Assembly (NCBI GenBank): GCA_002449335.1
Contig: DKDL01000123.1
Span: forward strand, 1 to 5,208
Direction of reading: 5' to 3'
From: Succinatimonas sp. UBA6849
Lineage (GTDB): Bacteria > Pseudomonadota > Gammaproteobacteria > Enterobacterales > Succinivibrionaceae
Length of the DNA: 5,208 bases
In this document: piece by piece, positions 1 through 5,208 of the stretch
Position numbering within the stretch: the stretch's first letter is position 1
How the letters are laid out: each line of letters opens with the position of its first letter
Position numbers and translations under genes: made by a program
The notes under the pieces: model-generated
Database searches by the model: none
Seen by the model: only the letters and a program-made list of their open reading frames with translations
Told to the model about the DNA's origin: nothing

Positions 1-11
1 TTCTCTTGTGA

Positions 12-128
12 GAAAGTCAAGTTGCAGATAAGATAGTAGAACGATTTGAGAAATATTTTGATGCAATAAATATTGTCTTACATAATTGTCAAAAAGATGA
101 AGATTATTTACCTATTTTAGAAATGTAG
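12..128 (+). pseudogene. Possible 3' remnant of an unidentified gene
   Basis: This stretch is open for 38 codons and ends at TAG (126-128). It is preceded in the same frame by a TGA at 9-11 and has no usable start codon apart from an ATG one codon before the stop. The encoded peptide is charged and protein-like, with an amphipathic stretch reading VADKIVERFEKYFDAIN. It could be the end of an upstream gene broken by a nonsense change or frameshift, because another frame is open across bases 1-33. It could equally be chance in AT-rich DNA. I do not recognise a family, and too little sequence lies upstream to decide. Confidence 0.25.
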
Positions 129-176
129 ATTTAATTCGGAAAATTTCTGTGTAGATAGTTATGACTGTATTTTACA

Positions 177-188
177 AATAATATTATT
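177..188. repeat. Perfect 12-base AT palindrome abutting the ribosome binding site
   Basis: AATAATATTATT is its own reverse complement. It ends directly against the Shine-Dalgarno GGTGA (189-193) of the DUF4268 gene. With no loop it cannot form a useful RNA hairpin, so if it matters it would be as a dyad operator for a dimeric regulator. AT-rich DNA makes such palindromes fairly often, so a function is only possible. I found no convincing -35/-10 pair in 129-197. Confidence 0.35.
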
Positions 189-197
189 GGTGAAAAA

Positions 198-1145
198 ATG
201 GAAAAAACTCAATTAGGTGTGTTAAAAGAAATTGAATTAAGAAAAGTGTGGGAACATGAGCAATATGATTTTTCAGATTGGTTAGCTCAAGATGCTAATT
301 TAGCTGTGTTAAGTGATACATTGAATCTTGAGCTCATTGATCCAGAAAAAGAAAAGTTTGTCGGAGACTACAGATGTGACATTGTATGTAAAGATCAACT
401 TACTGGAAAAAATGTCCTAATTGAAAATCAGCTAGAACAGTCAAATCATGATCATCTAGGAAAAATCATTACTTATGCATCAGGTCTTGATACATCAATA
501 GTAATTTGGATAGTAAAAGAGGCAAGACCAGAACACGCAAGTGCTATTGAATGGTTAAATAATCATTCATCTGATGACATTGGTTTCTTTTTGCTTGAAA
601 TCCATGCTTATTCGATTGATGATTCAAAACCTGCTCCTTATTTTAAAATTATTGAGCAACCAAATGATTTCGTCAAAACAGTTAAAGAGTTATCAAGTAA
701 AACTGAATTGACTGATACACAGACAAATATTTTTGAGTTCTGGTCTGAGTTCAATTCTGTTTTAGAAAAACTTAACTATCCATTCAGTAAGAGAAAGGCA
801 ACAACTTACCCGTGGTATAAAGTTGCACTGGGTAAGACTCAGTGCAATATCAATATTAAATTGGTTAATAGTGATCACAGGATAGAAATTGAAGTGTGCA
901 TACAAAAAGACAAGAAATTGTATGATTTCTTTTTAGAGAAAAAAACAGAAATTGAGAGCAAACTAGGGTATGAATTAACTTGGGATAGAAAAGATGATAA
1001 GTCATCATCATCTATCTGTGCTTACATTGATGGATTAGATTACGATAATAAAAGTAATTACCAATCCTTGATGGAACAAATCATTACTAAAACTTGTGGA
1101 ATTAAAAATGTATTTTCAGAACTCGTTGATGTCTATAAAAAGTAA
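198..1145 (+). CDS. DUF4268 protein with PD-(D/E)XK nuclease-like N-terminal domain
   Basis: The protein has 315 residues and two parts. Residues about 15-155 resemble the N-terminal part of DUF4268 proteins, with a PD-(D/E)XK-like core. D61 (in CDI) is followed by a beta strand ending in E76-N77-Q78 and then a helix with D85, H86 and K89 (HDHLGKIITYASG, 84-96). The lysine of the classical E-x-K is replaced by Q78, as in BglII, so cleavage is possible but not assured. Residues about 180-312 match the DUF4268 C-terminal part (FW at 181-182, PWYK at 205-208, alternating strands), with no function I can name. No signal peptide or membrane segment is seen, so it should be cytoplasmic. The ATG is supported by GGTGA four bases upstream. 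DUF4268 genes commonly sit near restriction-modification genes, which fits the downstream helicase operon. The fold assignment is from recalled family patterns; the nuclease role is inference. Confidence 0.82.
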   Translation: MEKTQLGVLKEIELRKVWEHEQYDFSDWLAQDANLAVLSDTLNLELIDPEKEKFVGDYRCDIVCKDQLTGKNVLIENQLEQSNHDHLGKIITYASGLDTSIVIWIVKEARPEHASAIEWLNNHSSDDIGFFLLEIHAYSIDDSKPAPYFKIIEQPNDFVKTVKELSSKTELTDTQTNIFEFWSEFNSVLEKLNYPFSKRKATTYPWYKVALGKTQCNINIKLVNSDHRIEIEVCIQKDKKLYDFFLEKKTEIESKLGYELTWDRKDDKSSSSICAYIDGLDYDNKSNYQSLMEQIITKTCGIKNVFSELVDVYKK

Positions 1146-1152
1146 GTAATCA

Positions 1153-1181
1153 AAGACAAGCTATTCTCTCTTATATATAAA
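1153..1181 (+). promoter_or_regulatory. Candidate sigma-70-type promoter for the helicase operon
   Basis: AAGACA (1153-1158, four of six matches to TTGACA) lies exactly 17 bases before TATAAA (1176-1181, five of six matches to TATAAT). Both fall inside the 66-base gap between the DUF4268 gene and the helicase gene. A second TATAAA at 1184-1189 could serve as an alternative -10. The -10 overlaps a perfect 10-base palindrome, TTATATATAA (1171-1180). No rho-independent terminator is visible in the gap, so read-through from the upstream gene is also possible. AT-rich DNA yields chance -10 boxes, hence the modest confidence. Confidence 0.35.
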
Positions 1182-1211
1182 CTTATAAATAGCCTTTTGT
1201 AGGAATATAGA

Positions 1212-4200
1212 ATGTCCCTAATAGACAATATAAATAAAATTTTAAAAGATGATCTGACGTCTGAATTAAAGAAAGGTTCAGAAGTATCAGTTGTAGCATC
1301 TTGTTTTTCTATCTATGCTTTTCAAGAGTTAAAACAAAGTCTAAAAGACATAAAATCTTTTAAATTTATATATTCTTCTCCTACCTTCACTGAATCTGAA
1401 GTTCCTAAGGAGTGTAGAGAATTTTATATTCCTAAACAGGATAGAGAGAGTAGCTTATGTGGCTCTTCTTTTGAAATTCGTCTTAAAAATGAGTTAACTC
1501 AAAAGGCAATTAGTGAAGAGTGTTCTAAATGGATAGAGCGTAAAGCATCTTTTAAATCAAATAATACTAGCTCTGGTATGCAAGGTTTTATTGTCATAAA
1601 GAATGATGACAATACCGTTTCTTATACTCCAATTTCAGGATTTACCACTACAGAACTAGGATGTAGAAAAGGTAAAGATTCATATACCTTTATAAATAAA
1701 TATGATGGAGAAGCTGAATTCAATACTTTTAATTCTGTATTTAACAGTTTATGGAACAGCCAAGATAAGGTTGTGGATGTTAAAGACAAAGTACTAGAAA
1801 GCATTAAAGTAGCTTATACAGATCAATCTCCAGAATTTATTTACTTTTTCGCTCTGTACAATTTATTTAAGGATTACTTAGAAGACAATGCGAATGGAGA
1901 TAATTTCGCGAATGAATCAACAGGTTTTAAAAATAGCAATGTATGGAACAAGTTGTATTCATTCCAAAAAGATGCTGCTTTAGGAATTATTCATAAACTT
2001 GAAAAGTATAACGGATGCATCTTAGCCGACAGTGTAGGTTTGGGTAAAACTTTTACAGCATTATCTGTAATTAAATACTATGAAAGCAGAAATAGAAATG
2101 TATTGGTATTGTGTCCCAAAAAATTGGCTGATAACTGGAATACCTACAGAGGAAATTATAAGAATAATCCTCTTTTAAAAGACAGATTGAGATACGATGT
2201 TTTATTTCATACTGATGTAGGTAGAACAAAAGGTTTTTCTAACGGCTTTGATTTGAGCAAATTAAATTGGGAAAACTACGATTTAATTGTTATTGATGAA
2301 TCTCATAACTTCCGTAATGGAGGCACTGCTTATGTAGATGAAGATACTGGTGAAGAAAAACTTAACCGTTACCAGACTCTTCTTTCAAACGTTATCCAAA
2401 AAGGTGTAAAAACAAAGGTTTTGATGTTGTCAGCTACACCAGTTAATAATCGATTTAATGATTTGAAAAACCAATTGGCTCTTGCATATTTTGATAGTAA
2501 AGAGGAGTTTGAGCAAAAACTTAAAATTAACTTATCAATAGATGATCTATTTAAGCAGGCCCAATTGCAATATAACAATTGGAGCAAGCTTCCTGCTAAT
2601 GAGAGAACTTCAAGTAATCTTTTAAAAAGATTAAATATCGACTTATTTAGAGTCCTTGATAGTGTAACTATTGCAAGATCAAGAAAGCATATTAGAAAAT
2701 ACTATTCTTCTGAAGATTTAGGAAAATTCCCTGAAAGAGTTCCTCCTTTGTCTTTTTCACCTAAGTTGACTAGTGACGATAGTTTAACTTATGAAGATAT
2801 ATATGACTATCTGAGCATGTTAAACCTAGAAGTATATATACCATCAGCCTTTGTTCTACCAAGTCGCCGTGAGTTTTATGAAAACAAATCAAAGAAAGGT
2901 TTATCTCACCAAGGACGAGAGCTTGGCATTAGAAAATTGATGCAAGTTAATCTGTTAAAGAGACTAGAGAGTAGTATTTCTTCATTTAATCTCACCCTAG
3001 ATAAAGTATATGAGCAAATCGACAGTACTTTATCAATGGTAGATTCATTCTTAAGTAAGTTGTCATCAAATAAAGCTGTATCTGATTTGTCACTAAATGA
3101 TGATCTAAGTTCATTTAATTACGATTTAGATGAAGAAGATTCTGAATCATATGAGATTACAAAAGGTAAGAAGTTTTCATATCAATTGAGTGATCTTGAT
3201 TGTCTAACATGGGCAAGAAGATTAAGTGAAGATCTAGATGTTTTAAAAGCTCTAAAAAATAAGCTAAATTCATTGGATTCAAAAAGTGACCTAAAACTAC
3301 AGTGCTTGAAAGATTTCATTTCACATAAAATCAATAGTAACTTAAATCCTGGCAATAACAAGATATTGATCTTTACAGCATTTGCTGACACAGCAAATTA
3401 TCTTTATGATGAAATTTCAACTTATGTAAAGGATAATTTTGGTCTAAATGTAGGTTTAATTACAGGCTCAGTTGAAGGTAAGTCTACAGTAAAAGGTTTA
3501 AAGTGCGACTTTAATACAGTGTTGACTTGTTTTTCGCCTATTTCAAAAGAAAAGAATAAATTGTTACCAGATAACCATGAAGATATCGATATCTTGATAG
3601 GTACTGACTGTATCTCTGAAGGTCAAAATTTACAAGATTGCGATTGTGTGGTTAATTACGATATTCATTGGAATCCAGTAAGAATTATTCAACGCTTTGG
3701 TCGTGTAGACCGTTTAGGTAGCAAAAACGAGAAGATCGAACTTGTAAATTTCTGGCCTAATATGAAGTTAGATGAATATATTAAGCTAAAGAATAGGGTA
3801 TGTAGCCGCATGACCATGACTGCAATTACCTCTACAGGTGATGATCCAATCAATGCTGAAGATGATGGAGATCTTGAATATCGAAGTGCCCAGCTTAAAA
3901 AATTAAAGAATGAAGTAGTCGATCTTGAGGACATGGAAGACGGAATTTCCATAACTGATTTAGGTCTAAACGATTTTAGATTGGATTTGCAGGAATTTAT
4001 CAAAACTCATCCAAACTTAGATAGAACGCCATTAGGATTGAGTGCTGTTACATCTTCAAATTCAGATTGCCCTAAAGGTGTGATCTTTGTACTAAAGAAT
4101 ACATCTAACGAAATTAAACAAAAGAAAAGTAATCAGCTCTATCCATATTACTTAGTCTATGTTGCTGAAGATGGATCAATAGTAAATGATTATGAAAATC

Positions 4201-4472
4201 CAAAAGCCATCTTGGATAGTTTCAGAATGTTATGTAAAGATAAATCAGATCCTATTGATGCTTTATGTAACCAGTTTGATAAAGAAACTTCTTTTGGAAA
4301 AAATATGAAACAATACTCTAATCTTTTATCAAAAAGTATTGAAAACATCTTGGATGTAAAGTCTACTTCTGAAGTTGACAGTTTCTTTGAAATTGGACCT
4401 ACTTCAGCGTTGTCCTCAAATATCAAAGGATTAGACGACTTTGAGTTAATGTGCTTTTTAGTAGTTAAATAG
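1212..4472 (+). CDS. SNF2-like helicase/ATPase with degenerate N-terminal PLD-like domain
   Basis: This 1086-residue cytoplasmic protein is predicted to be an ATP-driven double-stranded DNA translocase of superfamily 2. Residues about 1-185 resemble a phospholipase D-like domain (strand VSVVAS 25-30; FNSLW 177-181), but H-x-K reads Q124-G-F126, so no HKD site remains. The motor begins near Q252. Motif I is DSVGLGKT (273-280), motif II DESH (362-365), motif III SATPVNN (407-413), a motif IV-like strand is FTAFADT (721-727), motif V GTDCISEGQNLQ (797-808) and motif VI QRFGRVDR (827-834). All key ATPase residues are present. About 310 residues separate motifs III and IV; they include RSRKHI (489-494) and an acidic patch (638-648). 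A C-terminal domain of about 240 residues follows. The ATG is supported by AGGA seven bases upstream. The DUF4391 gene follows after 7 bases, so the two are co-transcribed. It could act in phage restriction with a downstream Mod/Res pair. The motor call is firm; the defence role is inference. Confidence 0.93.
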   Translation: MSLIDNINKILKDDLTSELKKGSEVSVVASCFSIYAFQELKQSLKDIKSFKFIYSSPTFTESEVPKECREFYIPKQDRESSLCGSSFEIRLKNELTQKAISEECSKWIERKASFKSNNTSSGMQGFIVIKNDDNTVSYTPISGFTTTELGCRKGKDSYTFINKYDGEAEFNTFNSVFNSLWNSQDKVVDVKDKVLESIKVAYTDQSPEFIYFFALYNLFKDYLEDNANGDNFANESTGFKNSNVWNKLYSFQKDAALGIIHKLEKYNGCILADSVGLGKTFTALSVIKYYESRNRNVLVLCPKKLADNWNTYRGNYKNNPLLKDRLRYDVLFHTDVGRTKGFSNGFDLSKLNWENYDLIVIDESHNFRNGGTAYVDEDTGEEKLNRYQTLLSNVIQKGVKTKVLMLSATPVNNRFNDLKNQLALAYFDSKEEFEQKLKINLSIDDLFKQAQLQYNNWSKLPANERTSSNLLKRLNIDLFRVLDSVTIARSRKHIRKYYSSEDLGKFPERVPPLSFSPKLTSDDSLTYEDIYDYLSMLNLEVYIPSAFVLPSRREFYENKSKKGLSHQGRELGIRKLMQVNLLKRLESSISSFNLTLDKVYEQIDSTLSMVDSFLSKLSSNKAVSDLSLNDDLSSFNYDLDEEDSESYEITKGKKFSYQLSDLDCLTWARRLSEDLDVLKALKNKLNSLDSKSDLKLQCLKDFISHKINSNLNPGNNKILIFTAFADTANYLYDEISTYVKDNFGLNVGLITGSVEGKSTVKGLKCDFNTVLTCFSPISKEKNKLLPDNHEDIDILIGTDCISEGQNLQDCDCVVNYDIHWNPVRIIQRFGRVDRLGSKNEKIELVNFWPNMKLDEYIKLKNRVCSRMTMTAITSTGDDPINAEDDGDLEYRSAQLKKLKNEVVDLEDMEDGISITDLGLNDFRLDLQEFIKTHPNLDRTPLGLSAVTSSNSDCPKGVIFVLKNTSNEIKQKKSNQLYPYYLVYVAEDGSIVNDYENPKAILDSFRMLCKDKSDPIDALCNQFDKETSFGKNMKQYSNLLSKSIENILDVKSTSEVDSFFEIGPTSALSSNIKGLDDFELMCFLVVK

Positions 4473-4476
4473 GTGA
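4471..4476 (+). promoter_or_regulatory. Ribosome binding site overlapping the helicase stop codon
   Basis: AGGTGA shares its first two bases with the helicase TAG (4470-4472) and ends three bases before the ATG at 4480. Ribosomes finishing the helicase cover this site, so translation of the DUF4391 protein is probably coupled to it. This fixes the start of the downstream gene and argues that the two products are needed together. Confidence 0.65.
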
Positions 4477-4479
4477 ATT

Positions 4480-5166
4480 ATGTTTGGATTGCCATCGTCT
4501 ACTGATTTTGGAAAAAAAATTCCTAAACAAGCTTTTTACGAGAAAGGTGATGTCACATCTGCTGTAAAAAGATTGTTCATAAATTGTGTGGAAAACATAA
4601 TTTGGCAAAACAAACTTTCGCCTAGCACAGAAAGGCAATCTGGAACATTAGCTGTTTCAAAAGGTAGAGACGTACTTGAAATTGAAGTTATAGAAATAGA
4701 GCTAAGAGAAGAAATTAAAAAGCCAGAAGAATTTCTTACAGCGATGGACAAAGCTTCACCACATCATGCTGTTTTTATAACATCGTTAAATGGTATGTCT
4801 CAAATTTGGATTGGCTTTAAAAACATCCAGATCTTTGAAAATGTTAAAAAATTTACTGTATCAGATCCTGTATATTTTCATAGTGATTGGAAAGATAGCT
4901 CCTTAGTACAATTAAAACTTCAAGGTCTAACCATTGATGAGATCTATGAAAATCTTATTAGATCATTAGATCCTAAACTATTTTCAAAGAGAACAGATGA
5001 ATCTTTAAAAGACTGTATATCAAGATACACAAAATTTAAATCTTTAGACGAAGAACGCTCAAATCTTAGAAAAAAGATGGCTAAAGAAATTCAGACCAAT
5101 CGAAAGGTAGACATAAAAGAACAGATTAAACAGTTAAATTCTCAAATAGAAGAATTAGAAAAATAA
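4480..5166 (+). CDS. DUF4391 domain protein with C-terminal coiled coil
   Basis: This 228-residue protein matches the DUF4391 pattern as I remember it. It opens with MFGLPSSTDFGKKIPKQAFY, followed by W42 and KLSPST (45-50), a strand-rich acidic stretch around EIEVIEIEL (67-75), the AMDKASPHH segment (88-96), W110 in QIWIGFK and HSDW (134-137). Residues about 186-227 are highly charged and probably form a helical coiled coil, suggesting dimerisation or docking on a partner. There is no signal peptide, no membrane segment and no obvious catalytic motif. Family biochemistry is not known to me. Members are typically encoded between a PLD/SNF2 helicase and a type III-like methyltransferase, exactly the place seen here, so a role as structural or adaptor subunit of that complex is the natural inference. 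The start is fixed by AGGTGA just upstream. The next gene begins 11 bases after the stop. Confidence 0.85.
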   Translation: MFGLPSSTDFGKKIPKQAFYEKGDVTSAVKRLFINCVENIIWQNKLSPSTERQSGTLAVSKGRDVLEIEVIEIELREEIKKPEEFLTAMDKASPHHAVFITSLNGMSQIWIGFKNIQIFENVKKFTVSDPVYFHSDWKDSSLVQLKLQGLTIDEIYENLIRSLDPKLFSKRTDESLKDCISRYTKFKSLDEERSNLRKKMAKEIQTNRKVDIKEQIKQLNSQIEELEK

Positions 5167-5177
5167 AGGAATCTAAC

Positions 5178-5208
5178 ATGACCGAATTAAATAAATTACA
5201 TATGAAAA
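5178..5208 (+). CDS. 5' end of probable type III-like DNA methyltransferase (Mod), cut by window edge
   Basis: An ATG at 5178 follows AAGGA (5166-5170) by seven bases, and the frame is open to the window end, giving MTELNKLHMK. It starts 11 bases after the DUF4391 stop, so it belongs to the same operon. In loci I recall with the order helicase then DUF4391, the next gene is an adenine methyltransferase of the type III Mod kind, whose N-terminus often reads as a short polar lead into a K-M/L-x-S/T-P-x-L-T segment. The ten residues here fit that but cannot prove it. The start and existence of a gene are well supported; the product name rests on context. Confidence 0.6.
   Translation, partial: MTELNKLHMK

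Noticed and set aside
1171..1190. Possible terminator after the DUF4268 gene
   Set aside because: The palindrome is AT-only, has no GC stem or loop, and is not followed by a clean T tract; it fits a -10 region better.
1212..1754. Active PLD nuclease activity for the helicase N-terminus
   Set aside because: No H-x-K-x4-D motif is present; the aligned position reads Q-G-F, so catalysis should not be assumed.
1622..1804. Minus-strand open frame of 60 codons, with similar ones at 2369-2587, 3182-3391, 4190-4426 and 4536-4751
   Set aside because: All are antisense to well-supported genes, have shadow-like composition (serine/leucine-rich), and have no recognisable domain.
3689..4003. 104-codon open frame on the minus strand
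   Set aside because: It lies wholly inside the helicase gene opposite conserved motif VI and the following region, is serine-rich as expected for an antisense shadow, and is not needed to explain any sequence.
1..5208. CRISPR arrays, tRNA genes, insertion sequence ends or long direct repeats
   Set aside because: Reading through both strands I saw no regularly spaced repeats, no tRNA-like segment, and no transposase gene or paired terminal repeats.

Overview
The window is AT-rich throughout (about one third G+C by eye). It has bacterial gene spacing, clear Shine-Dalgarno sites, the standard genetic code and all genes on the + strand. It looks like a chromosomal defence or accessory region of a low-GC bacterium. 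The sequence does not fix the lineage; a Gram-negative host is only a guess.

Layout: (1) Bases 1-128 hold an open stretch that ends at a TAG and may be the tail of a broken or upstream gene. (2) 198-1145 encodes a 315-residue DUF4268-type protein whose N-terminal half looks like a PD-(D/E)XK nuclease fold with an E-x-Q active-site variant. (3) A 66-base gap carries a plausible sigma-70-type promoter. (4) 1212-4472 encodes a 1086-residue SNF2-like superfamily 2 helicase/ATPase with an N-terminal phospholipase D-like domain that lacks the HKD catalytic residues. (5) 4480-5166 encodes a DUF4391 protein with a C-terminal coiled coil. (6) From 5178 a further gene starts and runs off the window; its first ten residues and its position suggest the methyltransferase (Mod) subunit of a type III-like restriction-modification system.

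How they may work together: the helicase, DUF4391 and 5178 genes are separated by 7 and 11 bases, so they almost certainly form one operon. From memory of similar loci, this order (PLD/SNF2 helicase, DUF4391, adenine methyltransferase, then a DEAD/DEAH-box restriction subunit) recurs in bacterial genomes. I do not know an established function for its two accessory proteins. The best reading is an extended type III-like restriction-modification or anti-phage island in which a DNA translocase and a small coiled-coil partner accompany Mod and Res. The DUF4268 nuclease-like gene sits just upstream, in its own or a read-through unit. Mod and Res themselves lie outside the window, so this remains inference.
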